A DNA stretch of 37,942 nucleotides from Microcaldota archaeon (GTDB taxonomy: Archaea; Micrarchaeota; Micrarchaeia; Micrarchaeales; CABMGC01), in NCBI GenBank assembly GCA_021848025.1, contig JAJZND010000024.1:1-37942 (forward strand), given 5' to 3'. The position numbers were made by a program, and so were the translations under genes. The notes under the pieces are model-generated. The model was not told the origin of the DNA, ran no database searches, and saw only the letters and a list, made by a program, of their open reading frames with translations. Below are positions 22,517 to 34,261 of this stretch, in pieces; positions within the stretch are counted from its first letter, which is position 1, and every line of letters starts with the position of its first letter.

Positions 22517-25500
22517 ATGGAGATGCAGAAGAGATACTATATAATCGCATATGCGGCACTCTTCCTCGCCTTTCTAAGCCTGCACTACGGCCTTACCAGC
22601 ATGCAGCCAGTACATGCTGCTGCTATGCAACAACTTTCTTTTAGCAGTTCATTTAACTCGTCTGCATTATCAACATCCTCTTCAACAACGCTGCCTGCTA
22701 CTTACAATACGCCACAATCGGAAAACCAGTCCACTACTACCTCAACCTCCTCCTCTTCCACCTCTTCATTGCCTACTACCGTTCAGTATGGTGTTAGCAA
22801 TGCCTACGTAATAAACCTTAATTCAACAGTTCCCACTTCAGGAATAATTTTCAATGGAATTTATTACCAAAAAGGCAGCGTAGTCAATGTAACTGGAGGA
22901 AACTACTCCATAAGCGCGCCAGCCTCCAAAGGCTGGGCCTTCTCTTACTGGGAATCAGAAAATGCCAATGTAGCAATAGCCAGTCCATATTCCTTAAACA
23001 CCACTGCATATATATCAGGCAGCGGCTCCATAACAGCAAATTACAATTCTATTATAAAATTCGTGGAAACTGGCTTGCCTGCAAATACAAGCTGGAGCAT
23101 TTCATCTGGAAATTACGTGACTCGCGGAACCTCAAACATACTCTATCTGGAAGGCCCGCCTGGCAACTATCCGTTCATTGCATATAACGTATCAATGAAT
23201 AATTCTATATACGACCCATCGCCTTCAGAAGGGATAGCATCAGAGGGAAACCTGGTAGCTATCAACTATACCTTAGCCCAAAGCAACACGCTTGGAAATG
23301 CATTGCCCAAGGTAGAGCCTGCTGCCACTTCTACTTATAATATACGTGGCAACAATGTTACTGCTTTTGTTAATGCAAAAGAGTTCCAAATGCCTCTTCC
23401 TGGCAATATACTCGACTCAGTTGCGGTAAACCTGACTACAACAGGTATAGGGATAAACCTAAGCATTTCAACTTCGTCTGCCATTCCATCCAGATATCCG
23501 AAAATGCAGAATCCAATATACAACTTTATTCAAATAAACGGAACTGCGAAAAAAGGCGGAGTAAGCAGCGGTATCGACAAATATGTCAGCAGAGCAATAT
23601 ACAATTTCTCAGTGCCTATCGCCTGGGTTGCGCAGAACAACGTACGCTACACAGACATAAAGTTGTTCAAGTACGTATCGGGCAATTGGGTTATGCTTCC
23701 TACCATATACCTTGGATCAAATGCCACTTCATACCTTTATTCGGCCACTTCCAACTCATTTTCTGCCTATGTGGTAGGAGTTGCTACAAATACAAATACT
23801 GCATCATCAACAACAAGCATAAGCGTGACAGTAACAGGCAGCTATCCTACTTATATATACGCTGACGGTGCACTATCAACCACAGCCAGCAACTATGCTG
23901 TAACAACAAGCTATACTCTGGATTCTTTCGGCTCATACAACTACAGCAACGGAGCAAGTGGTCGCAAACTTGTTGCAAATGAAAATGTATCTTCGGTAGG
24001 CCATAGCACCAGCAGCACAGGCACTTTTAGCACGCCAAGCAAATTGCCTGTGGATACTGCAATTGCAGGAATAGGGGCAAATGTAATATTCTCACACGCG
24101 TCCATACAGGTTGTGAACTCAAGTTCCTCAGTAACCAAGAGTAAAACCCTTTCTTATACGGTGCCAGCTACGAACAGTTTCGTCATATTTGGAATTGCTT
24201 CAGGAGGAAGCAGTTTCTCTGCTCCTCTGCCTTCTGGGTGTACGCCAATCACAGCTACAGACAGCGCTTCAGATGCAGAAGCAGAAGTTGCGTACTGCAC
24301 ACTGAGCTCCAGCGGCTCAGTTACCATAACAGCATCTTCTCCCTCCTCGATCTCTGCTGCTGCATACGAATGGTCTCCGGCAACAGTAACATTGGATGAC
24401 AACCCATCAACAGGCATAATCCTAACTAACAGCGTGGATGAGGCAAGTGGGAATACCGTACAGGTGCTTGGGACTAGCACTATGAACGCAATAGCGCCCT
24501 ATGGGTATACGTTCGGCAGCTGGTCAGTAGATTCTGCCGACTCTTCGAATGTTGTGATAAGCGATCCTTCATCGCCTAATACGCTTGTCACAATCGAAGG
24601 CAATGCGATAATAACTGCCAATTTCAAACCTCCGAGCGTATCTCTCTCATACTCAAATGGAATTGTCGATGCAGGCCAGTCCGAGGTGCTTACTGCAACA
24701 GTATCTGGTACTTTATCAGGCCCATTCACCTACAACTATATAATAACAAATACAATCAGCGGCGCTCAGGTTGCAAATATGCTTTTCACAGGGGTAGCAA
24801 CCTCTTCTAATACATTTATCTGGAATACTGCGGGCTTCGCAGGCGATACTGTCCAGGCAAATGTCATAGTAACCAGCGCCTCTACTGTAATAAGTTCAGG
24901 AAACGTTCCTACTGTGGAAATAACAAATACCATCTCTCACCTGCCATACCCATACGGCGTCGCCTTCAACCCAAACGGCGCAACTTCATATGTCGTCGAG
25001 ACTAGTGGGAGCTATGTTAGTGCGTTCGACGTTTCCACAAATACAGTTATTACTAATATTTTTACAGGTTCAAATCCGTATAAAGTCGCCTTCAACCCCC
25101 AGGGAACCATCGCCTATGTTCCTAATCAAAATAGCAATGTAACAAGTGTCATAAATGCCTTAACAAACACTGAAGTCAATACCATAGCTACTGGCAGTTC
25201 ATACGGTGTCGCCTTCAACCCCAAGGGCACCATCGCATACGTTACCTTAGATAATGATCCTGGCACGGTAGATGCAATCAACACATCCACAAATACAATA
25301 GTAAATACTATCTCTGTAGGGATAGATCCGCAGTCAGTCGCCTTCAACCCACAGGGCACCCTCGCATATGTCCTGAACTGGGGTACCAATACAATCAGTG
25401 TAATCAATGCCTCAACTGAAACGGTAGTAAATACGATCTACCTGTTAACAAATCCGCAGGCAGTCGTCTTCAACCCACAGGGCACCCTCGCCTACGTTAA

Positions 25501-26488
25501 CGAATGCTCGAATAGATTCAATGGCTGTCCGCTTTACACATATGTCGTTGTTATCAATGTCTCCACAAGCAAGATTGTCAATACAATTGCAATAGGCCCT
25601 AATCCGTTTGGGATAGCAATAAATCCGCAGGGAACTTTGCTCTACATAACTACTGAGTACAATATTAGCGTGATGAGTACTGCGACTGATACCATGGTAG
25701 ATACAGTCCCAGCACTATTCCCAGAACAGATTGCAGTCAATCCTTCTGGAACCTTAGCATACGCTACAGATACAAATTACAATAACTTAAGCATTCTCTC
25801 AACGTATCCATACTTCACAATAAATCCTTCACTTGTATTTACCTCATTTACTGACAGCAGCAGTCAGGTAAGCGCAGGCCAGCAGCAAACCGTGACTGCT
25901 ACCGTGAGCGGAGGCACAAGCCCATACACTTACAATTTCCTCGTATACAATAGCGTAGGCCTGGTCGCTAACGTGCTATATTCTGGTGTCTTTCAAACAT
26001 CCAACTCGTTTGCCTTTACCCAGCAAGCATTATGGGGGAGCGGACCTATTACTGTTAATGTAATAGTTACTGACAGCGCCTCAACTCCAGAATCAGTAAA
26101 AAGTACGTTGGTATATAACACTGGCACCGTGTTATGCGATATTTCTCTCTCCCCTACTGCGCTTGCATTCGGCTCAACAAATCCGGGATCTTACTTGCCC
26201 ACTAATGCAGGAGTGGTAGATACGAATAGCGGAGGTTCCAATGCCTATATGTATGTATACGGGGGCAACTGGATTTCAGGAAGCCACAGCTTCGGAGTTT
26301 CTAACACACTATGGAGCGCAATTACGCAGGCATCATATACCGGAACACAACTTTCCGCAACATCATCCAATACTGCAATGCTTGTCCCATCTTCTGGCTC
26401 AAACACAATCTATTTCGGAGTGGCTGTTCCGGCATCGCAGCCGAGCGGATCATACACTCAGAATATAATAATAGAGAACAGCTGCTGA
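22517..26488 (+). CDS. Giant surface protein with PGF-pre-PGF-like domain, YVTN beta-propeller and terminal Cys module
   Basis: This 1323-residue secreted protein has a signal peptide (about residues 8-34) and a Ser/Thr-rich linker (45-80). Next come an InlB-like repeat (near 120-165), a GLPANTSWSI-type domain, a region resembling the PGF-pre-PGF domain (about 272-421), and a second InlB-like repeat (about 638-703). An Ig-like domain, a YVTN-type propeller (about 804-1098) and another Ig-like domain (1104-1205) follow. It ends in the Cys module C1207-C1323 shared with the protein at 18485. Six cysteines form three close or module-bounding pairs. It has no C-terminal membrane helix. It could be an S-layer or adhesion component; the ligand is unknown. 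Initiation is at ATG 22517 or 22523. Confidence 0.8.
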   Translation: MEMQKRYYIIAYAALFLAFLSLHYGLTSMQPVHAAAMQQLSFSSSFNSSALSTSSSTTLPATYNTPQSENQSTTTSTSSSSTSSLPTTVQYGVSNAYVINLNSTVPTSGIIFNGIYYQKGSVVNVTGGNYSISAPASKGWAFSYWESENANVAIASPYSLNTTAYISGSGSITANYNSIIKFVETGLPANTSWSISSGNYVTRGTSNILYLEGPPGNYPFIAYNVSMNNSIYDPSPSEGIASEGNLVAINYTLAQSNTLGNALPKVEPAATSTYNIRGNNVTAFVNAKEFQMPLPGNILDSVAVNLTTTGIGINLSISTSSAIPSRYPKMQNPIYNFIQINGTAKKGGVSSGIDKYVSRAIYNFSVPIAWVAQNNVRYTDIKLFKYVSGNWVMLPTIYLGSNATSYLYSATSNSFSAYVVGVATNTNTASSTTSISVTVTGSYPTYIYADGALSTTASNYAVTTSYTLDSFGSYNYSNGASGRKLVANENVSSVGHSTSSTGTFSTPSKLPVDTAIAGIGANVIFSHASIQVVNSSSSVTKSKTLSYTVPATNSFVIFGIASGGSSFSAPLPSGCTPITATDSASDAEAEVAYCTLSSSGSVTITASSPSSISAAAYEWSPATVTLDDNPSTGIILTNSVDEASGNTVQVLGTSTMNAIAPYGYTFGSWSVDSADSSNVVISDPSSPNTLVTIEGNAIITANFKPPSVSLSYSNGIVDAGQSEVLTATVSGTLSGPFTYNYIITNTISGAQVANMLFTGVATSSNTFIWNTAGFAGDTVQANVIVTSASTVISSGNVPTVEITNTISHLPYPYGVAFNPNGATSYVVETSGSYVSAFDVSTNTVITNIFTGSNPYKVAFNPQGTIAYVPNQNSNVTSVINALTNTEVNTIATGSSYGVAFNPKGTIAYVTLDNDPGTVDAINTSTNTIVNTISVGIDPQSVAFNPQGTLAYVLNWGTNTISVINASTETVVNTIYLLTNPQAVVFNPQGTLAYVNECSNRFNGCPLYTYVVVINVSTSKIVNTIAIGPNPFGIAINPQGTLLYITTEYNISVMSTATDTMVDTVPALFPEQIAVNPSGTLAYATDTNYNNLSILSTYPYFTINPSLVFTSFTDSSSQVSAGQQQTVTATVSGGTSPYTYNFLVYNSVGLVANVLYSGVFQTSNSFAFTQQALWGSGPITVNVIVTDSASTPESVKSTLVYNTGTVLCDISLSPTALAFGSTNPGSYLPTNAGVVDTNSGGSNAYMYVYGGNWISGSHSFGVSNTLWSAITQASYTGTQLSATSSNTAMLVPSSGSNTIYFGVAVPASQPSGSYTQNIIIENSC
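24959..25490 (+). repeat. YVTN propeller repeats, about 126 bp each
   Basis: Near-identical segments built on GTCGCCTTCAACCC start at 24959, 25085, 25208, 25337 and 25464 (the last with one change), spaced 123-129 bases. They encode VAFNPQGT-AYV and related blades of about 42 residues. Further blades at each end are more diverged. Confidence 0.85.
26135..26488 (+). repeat. C-terminal Cys module, second copy of the domain at 18626-18985
   Basis: The 117-residue stretch from C1207 to the terminal C1323 aligns along its length with residues 48-166 of the small secreted protein. Shared sequence includes GGNWISGS, the FGV-NTLW block, VPASQ and the ending IENSC. The DNA has diverged, so the duplication is not recent. 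Confidence 0.85.
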
Positions 26489-26583
26489 TTCTTCTTAAAT
26501 TGTTGTAGTCACACCGCGCATTAAACCGCATTAATACGAGATCCGAAAGAAAACGAGGCCACATTAAACGCTTCTAATCGAAA

Positions 26584-26594
26584 CTTATATAAAG
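26584..26594 (+). promoter_or_regulatory. TATA box before the 229-residue secreted protein gene
   Basis: CTTATATAAAG is centred about 46 bases before ATG 26635 and predicts a leader of about 20 bases. It suggests that the last two genes of the block form their own transcript. The rest of the 26489-26634 gap shows no gene. Confidence 0.5.
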
Positions 26595-26634
26595 GCAGGC
26601 ATCAAGTAAATCAATAACTTTTATAGCTGGTCAA

Positions 26635-27324
26635 ATGCGTAATCTATTAGCTTCACTTTTTCTAGTTCTTGCAATCTCTGTGTTTGTGGCATATCACTTT
26701 ATTACTACAGCAGCGCAAGCGCAGCCGAGCAGCAATACCGATGTTTCGTATCAAGTTAGTCCAGGCCCACAACCATACTACTCGTGCCCTTTGCTGACAG
26801 CCTCTCCGGCAAATATAATAGTATCAAATATTTCTGTAATATCTGCTTACAATCTTAACGGAATTACTGATTATGTCCTGCCTCCTGGCCACTCTGGCAG
26901 CATCACTTATAAAGTAAACTCAAATAAATCGGATAACATTGCAGTAGATGCGAGCCTCTCGTTTTCCCATGAAGTGCAGCGCATGAGGAATTACAGCATA
27001 GAGAAGGAGAGCTCATCGCGATACAAGATATGCTTCAGTGCAGGGTACGGCACAGTCTGCAGGTACAGTCATATGCCGCCTGCCGCAAGCTACGCAATTG
27101 TAAATACAAGCTCTGCAAGCCATGATGGCATATACTCATACATCAATACAAGTACCTCGAAGAATGGATATGTAAAGCTATCAATAAACACTTCACCTAG
27201 CGTACAGAAAGGTACATATTGGATAAATATAGCAGGAGGTCCATGCGATGGCGGGCAAACAGCCTTGCTAACAATAGGCAATTCAGCATACAACGGCAGC
27301 GTAAGCACTGGAATTTATTCGTGA
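26635..27324 (+). CDS. Secreted cysteine-containing protein, partner of the G1 peptidase gene
   Basis: This 229-residue protein has an N-terminal hydrophobic export segment (about residues 4-29, ending AAQAQ). An exported domain follows with four cysteines (YYSC, KICF, GTVCRY, GGPCDGG) and several glycosylation sequons. GSITYKVNSN and VQKGTYWINI look like strands of an archaeal envelope beta sandwich. I do not recognise the family. It has no C-terminal membrane helix, so it is either released or held by an uncleaved N-terminal segment. Five bases separate its stop from the ATG of the G1 peptidase fusion, so the two are co-expressed; it could be a chaperone, inhibitor or anchor for that enzyme, but that is only inferred from position. 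Confidence 0.65.
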   Translation: MRNLLASLFLVLAISVFVAYHFITTAAQAQPSSNTDVSYQVSPGPQPYYSCPLLTASPANIIVSNISVISAYNLNGITDYVLPPGHSGSITYKVNSNKSDNIAVDASLSFSHEVQRMRNYSIEKESSSRYKICFSAGYGTVCRYSHMPPAASYAIVNTSSASHDGIYSYINTSTSKNGYVKLSINTSPSVQKGTYWINIAGGPCDGGQTALLTIGNSAYNGSVSTGIYS

Positions 27325-27329
27325 TCTTC

Positions 27330-30300
27330 ATGCGCCAACTAAATATAATAGCAGTTTTTATCATGGCCCTCACATTTCAGATACTAATGGGCATGGCTCA
27401 CGCATCAACACCTGCATCATCCATCAACTGGTCAGGATATGTTGCAGTAGAAAATGTATCTAGCCCACAAAATTTCAGTGTAACTGCAGTTAATGGAAGC
27501 TGGGTCGTGCAGAGTGTTACGCAGACACCAAATGCTACAAATCAGTCGTTCTCCTCACAGTGGATAGGCATTGACGGCTATTCCAATACCTATCTTATTC
27601 AAACTGGCACCGAATCGGATTCTGCAAATGTGTTCGGTTCACCTACATGGGCTTGGTATGAACTGCTTCCGAACTATGCAATCCAGATACCTGGTTTTAC
27701 TGTGAATTCCGGTGACGTGATGTATGCCAGCATAACCCTTATAAATTCAACTTCTCATAAATGGGACATATATCTTGCAGATATAACCCAAAATGAAACT
27801 TTCAATATAACTGTCAACTATACCACTCCGGAGTCAAGCGCAGAATGGATAGACGAAAGGCCGTATGTTGGCTACTGGCCTCCCCTTGCTGATTTCCATC
27901 AATCATTTTATGGCCCAGCCTATACAAATGGAATCCGCAGCAATTATGCTACTATAAACGGTGTGACTTCCCAGATAAACTCATTTCCCAATATAAATAT
28001 CTCCATGACCAATCCGTATCTTGGCGGGTGGGTGCATCCGGTACAGGCATATCCTACCAGTCTGTCACAGAATTCAAGTTTTACTGTGATTGTAAAGATG
28101 CAAGCACAAATAGACGTTTCAAAGACAGAGCTTGATCTTGGCAATTCATCCATACTTTCAGCCTCGATATACGGCGGCTCATTGCCTTATACATACCAAT
28201 GGTACGAACAAGCGCCAGGATCAGGAGGCTATACTGCTATAAAAGGCGCAAACACCTCAGACTATCTCTTTTCTACAAACCAGAGTACACAGATCGGCAC
28301 ATGGCTCTTTGAGCTCAATGTAACTGACAGCTCCGGAGTAAGCAATATGACCTTGCCAGTCAGCGTATCAGTAAACACGCTTCCAGTATTTGACGCGCAG
28401 GCGCAGTCATCTTCCAATTCAATATTTGCTGGGCAGAGTGTTTCACTAACAGTTCCATCCCTTCCAGTCAACGGGTCTGCCCCATTTACCTATAATTGGG
28501 CAGTGAAAACTCCAAATTCGAACAGTTTTGTACCAATATCAGGTTCAGGTATGCTACGATTTGTAAATGCAACTCCATACCCGTTCAATACCTCTGGCAC
28601 ATCTTGCGTATCAAGTAGCAATCATATATACTGCTCAGGTGGACTTGGGGATTCAAAGACAGGCTACACCCTTTTCGGGTTTGTTCCAAATTCTGTCTAC
28701 GGAGAAGTATCTGGCAACAGCATAACATGGAATACATCAACGCAGTATCCTGCTAATATAGCCAATCAGGACTGTGTAGCGAACGGCAGTTACATGTATT
28801 GCATTGGAGGATTGCAGGATGTTGCAGGCCAGACAAATTCTACACAGTCTATCGCACAGCTCGTGAGGCTGGATGCTTATGCGTATATCTCTGGAAATGG
28901 GATTGGAAACGGTAGCCTTACAACGCAATATCCCTATCCCTCCCTGTCAACAGGCCTTAACTCTTCCGGATTTTCATGCGCAACATACAATGACTATATT
29001 TATTGCGTCGGAGGTACCCCCTGGCAAAGCGCATATTATTCCTCGGCATACTACGCTCATCTGTCAAGCAGCGGGATCGGCCAATGGTTTTCCACCACAT
29101 TGTATCCTACGGCTATAGCTGGCCAAAGCTGCACCACATACAATGGATACATATACTGCGTCGGAGGCGAAAATTATACTGGCAGTTTCTTGAATAAGGT
29201 ATATTATGCCCCTGTGACTGCAAACGGGATAGGGACATGGAAGACAACCACGTCATATCCACTGCATGCAAATTACCTACAATGCAGCACATATAGCGAC
29301 TACATATACTGCGCTGAAGGGCAGATTGTATACGGCTCTTCAGAGTTGTATGCAAACCAATCCTTCTTTGCTCATATATCTTCAAATGGCAGTATAAGCC
29401 AATGGGTTGCCGAAGGCTCATTCTGGGATAAACCTGCAAATCAACAGGATAATTGCGCGGTCTCTAATGGCTACATGTATTGTGTGAGCAATATCGGCGC
29501 GCATGTATTTGCAGACAAGCTATATCCTTCATCCTATGTATTTAATTCGAATTCCTATACGCCTTTAGGTACATACGAGTTTGAACTTATTGCTACCGAC
29601 GCTGACGGTGTGACTGCGAATTCTCTTCCTGCCTCAGTAACGATAAATTCGCATGGAAATTTGACAGCTTATATGAACATGCCTGCTAATCATCTCGCCG
29701 TAGGACAAAATGAGATTCTCACTACAAATGTGACTGGCGGAATCCCGCCTTATTCATACGAATGGTTGCTTAATGGCAATAGGCTAAATCAAACAGGTCA
29801 AACAATAACCATTATGGCAAATTCGACCGATATTGGCTCCAACAACGTAACAGTAATAGTTACTGATAGCGCATTCCATGAAGCCATAGCATCAAGCATC
29901 TTTACCGTGATTAGCGTGAATACGCTGGTCACTGTGCCTCTGCCTGTGATTGATGTGGGTACAAATGAGTCACTTAATGCATATATTTCCGGAGTTGCAC
30001 CTCCATACACATATGCCTGGAGCATTAACGGTAATCCTGTAGGAGGCAATTCCAGTACGCTTGTGTTCATAGGGAATTCAACTACACAGTCAGATTCGCC
30101 AGATGTTGTGGGTGTCAAAATCCTTTCAGGCAGCGTTTACTTTACTGCAACAAACACATTAACTGTAAATCCCAAACTTAACATTCCGACTCCCACGGCA
30201 CAGTCATCATCTATCTCGCCTAAGCAATCAGACTTGCTCACGGAACCTACGCCAAGTGGCGGTACTGCGCCCTATTCCTATCAATGGCTTGAGGAAGCGC

Positions 30301-30494
30301 CAGGTTCTTCTTCATTCAGCGTAATTCCAGGCGCAATCTCCCTCACGTACGACTTCACAACAAAAAAGACTACCCCCACAGGCACGTGGCTCTTTGAGAT
30401 AGAGGTCACAGACAGTGCTTCCGCCCCTGTTTCCCTGATATCAAATTCGGTGCCTATTACAATAAAATCAGGCGGCGGCCCTTCGAAACATTGA
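27330..30494 (+). CDS. Secreted peptidase G1 (eqolisin-type glutamic peptidase) fused to Ig-like domains and a Cys-stapled propeller
   Basis: This 1054-residue protein has a signal peptide (about residues 1-23), then a peptidase G1 domain (about 30-250). That domain has WSGYVAVE (W34), QWIGIDGY, YLIQTGT with Q91, AWYELLPNYAIQI, and SAEWIDERP with E172. Q91 and E172 match the catalytic Gln/Glu pair of scytalidoglutamic peptidase. G1 peptidases are acid proteases. Ig-like domains follow (about 258-350, 351-771 with an insert, 772-860, 862-945, 946-1045). A kelch-like propeller of six blades is inserted in the second, each blade with C-x8-C. I choose the ATG at 27330 because it begins the signal peptide and follows GTGATC; a longer reading from 27219 would overlap the previous gene. 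Confidence 0.85.
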   Translation: MRQLNIIAVFIMALTFQILMGMAHASTPASSINWSGYVAVENVSSPQNFSVTAVNGSWVVQSVTQTPNATNQSFSSQWIGIDGYSNTYLIQTGTESDSANVFGSPTWAWYELLPNYAIQIPGFTVNSGDVMYASITLINSTSHKWDIYLADITQNETFNITVNYTTPESSAEWIDERPYVGYWPPLADFHQSFYGPAYTNGIRSNYATINGVTSQINSFPNINISMTNPYLGGWVHPVQAYPTSLSQNSSFTVIVKMQAQIDVSKTELDLGNSSILSASIYGGSLPYTYQWYEQAPGSGGYTAIKGANTSDYLFSTNQSTQIGTWLFELNVTDSSGVSNMTLPVSVSVNTLPVFDAQAQSSSNSIFAGQSVSLTVPSLPVNGSAPFTYNWAVKTPNSNSFVPISGSGMLRFVNATPYPFNTSGTSCVSSSNHIYCSGGLGDSKTGYTLFGFVPNSVYGEVSGNSITWNTSTQYPANIANQDCVANGSYMYCIGGLQDVAGQTNSTQSIAQLVRLDAYAYISGNGIGNGSLTTQYPYPSLSTGLNSSGFSCATYNDYIYCVGGTPWQSAYYSSAYYAHLSSSGIGQWFSTTLYPTAIAGQSCTTYNGYIYCVGGENYTGSFLNKVYYAPVTANGIGTWKTTTSYPLHANYLQCSTYSDYIYCAEGQIVYGSSELYANQSFFAHISSNGSISQWVAEGSFWDKPANQQDNCAVSNGYMYCVSNIGAHVFADKLYPSSYVFNSNSYTPLGTYEFELIATDADGVTANSLPASVTINSHGNLTAYMNMPANHLAVGQNEILTTNVTGGIPPYSYEWLLNGNRLNQTGQTITIMANSTDIGSNNVTVIVTDSAFHEAIASSIFTVISVNTLVTVPLPVIDVGTNESLNAYISGVAPPYTYAWSINGNPVGGNSSTLVFIGNSTTQSDSPDVVGVKILSGSVYFTATNTLTVNPKLNIPTPTAQSSSISPKQSDLLTEPTPSGGTAPYSYQWLEEAPGSSSFSVIPGAISLTYDFTTKKTTPTGTWLFEIEVTDSASAPVSLISNSVPITIKSGGGPSKH

Positions 30495-30576
30495 GTAAGC
30501 ATCAGATATCACTACCTCAACCTAATAAGGAAAAAGTATTTATTGCTGGCCAATATCAAGTAAGCGGAAAATATGC

Positions 30577-31635
30577 TTATTCTTCTTTTTCCGTCCTTAT
30601 CTTCTTCATTTCGCTCTTCCTTATCGCGAGGCGCACCGAGCCGGTGCCGAGCGGAATCTGCTTGCCTACAAGTATGTTCTCTGTCACTCCGCGCATTGGG
30701 TCTACTTCGCCGAAAGTTGCAGCATTGACCAGGTGCTTTGCAGTTTCCTCGTATGCTGCGCGCGCAAAGACCGAGTTCTTCATGCCACTGAGGCCATGCC
30801 TTCCAACTCCCTTTATGTCTCCACTGTATGTCATCGCGTCAGCAACAAGCAGCAGGTGCCTCCTGTCAACGTCTATCTTCTGCTCGTCGAGTGTCTTCAT
30901 CAGCTCATTGGCAAGCGTATTCCTTGCAGCTTCTACCCCAAAGAGCCTGTACATCGCAAAGACGTCATTCGTATAAAGCTTTGACTTGTCAACGCCCTCC
31001 ACATTTATTATATCCTCTATCCTATTCCCTGCAGCTATTATATAGAAGTCACCGTTCTTGTCCTGCTGTATAAGCGCCTTGCCAGCGCCCTCTATCCCCT
31101 GTATCACTTTCTTCATTACCTTTACAGTAGTGTTCCTCACTTCCTTCAGGTTCTTGGTCTTAAGCTTTATAAGAACCTCATAATCCTGCGATTTTACCTC
31201 AAGATCCATCGCCTTCGCAAGCTTAGAGGCAACCTGCGCAGGAGTCATCTCGGCAGCTTCCACTGCCTGCTTGCTAAGTATCAGCTTTATCGTGCCTTTT
31301 GAGAAGTTTTCAATAGCCCTGCGCACTATGCTTGACATCTTAACTTCATTTATCTTCCTTGCCACTGCCTCTACCTTCTCAAAGTTTCTCTTTATTCCAG
31401 GCTCAAGGTAGATCTGTGTTATCGGAGTTGCAGGCTTCTTTTTTGCATCGACAAGTTCAACTATCCTGGGCAGGCCTGAAGTTGCTATTGTTGCCTCTAT
31501 TCCAGCATAGTGGAATGTCCTTAAGATCATCTGCGTTCCCGGTTCTCCGATAGACTGCGCAGCAAGCATGCCTATCGGCTCGCCATAATGCACCCTGTAC
31601 TTCTTGTCAAATCCATTGTTCTTGCTCTCAGCCAT
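30577..31635 (-). CDS. rpoA2: DNA-directed RNA polymerase subunit A''
   Basis: This 352-residue protein is the C-terminal part of the largest subunit, split from A' as in nearly all archaea. EPIGMLAAQSIGEPGTQM and LRTFHYAG form the trigger-loop and bridge-helix side of the active site. DKSKLYTNDVFAMYRLFGVEAAR and RHLLLVADAMTYSG are strongly conserved C-terminal blocks. The start is ATG at 31635, with GGAG seven bases upstream; a reading from 31665 would overlap the end of A'. The gene is four bases from rpoA1. It ends the operon here: no rpl30e, nusA or rps12 follows, although those often do in archaea. Confidence 0.97.
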   Translation of the reverse strand: MAESKNNGFDKKYRVHYGEPIGMLAAQSIGEPGTQMILRTFHYAGIEATIATSGLPRIVELVDAKKKPATPITQIYLEPGIKRNFEKVEAVARKINEVKMSSIVRRAIENFSKGTIKLILSKQAVEAAEMTPAQVASKLAKAMDLEVKSQDYEVLIKLKTKNLKEVRNTTVKVMKKVIQGIEGAGKALIQQDKNGDFYIIAAGNRIEDIINVEGVDKSKLYTNDVFAMYRLFGVEAARNTLANELMKTLDEQKIDVDRRHLLLVADAMTYSGDIKGVGRHGLSGMKNSVFARAAYEETAKHLVNAATFGEVDPMRGVTENILVGKQIPLGTGSVRLAIRKSEMKKIRTEKEE

Positions 31636-31639
31636 AACC

Positions 31640-34257
<2,618 letters not shown>

Positions 34258-34261
<4 letters not shown>

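Noticed and set aside
24959-25490. Regular repeats resembling a direct-repeat array
   Set aside because: They are in-frame 42-residue YVTN blades; the intervening sequence is coding and homologous between units.
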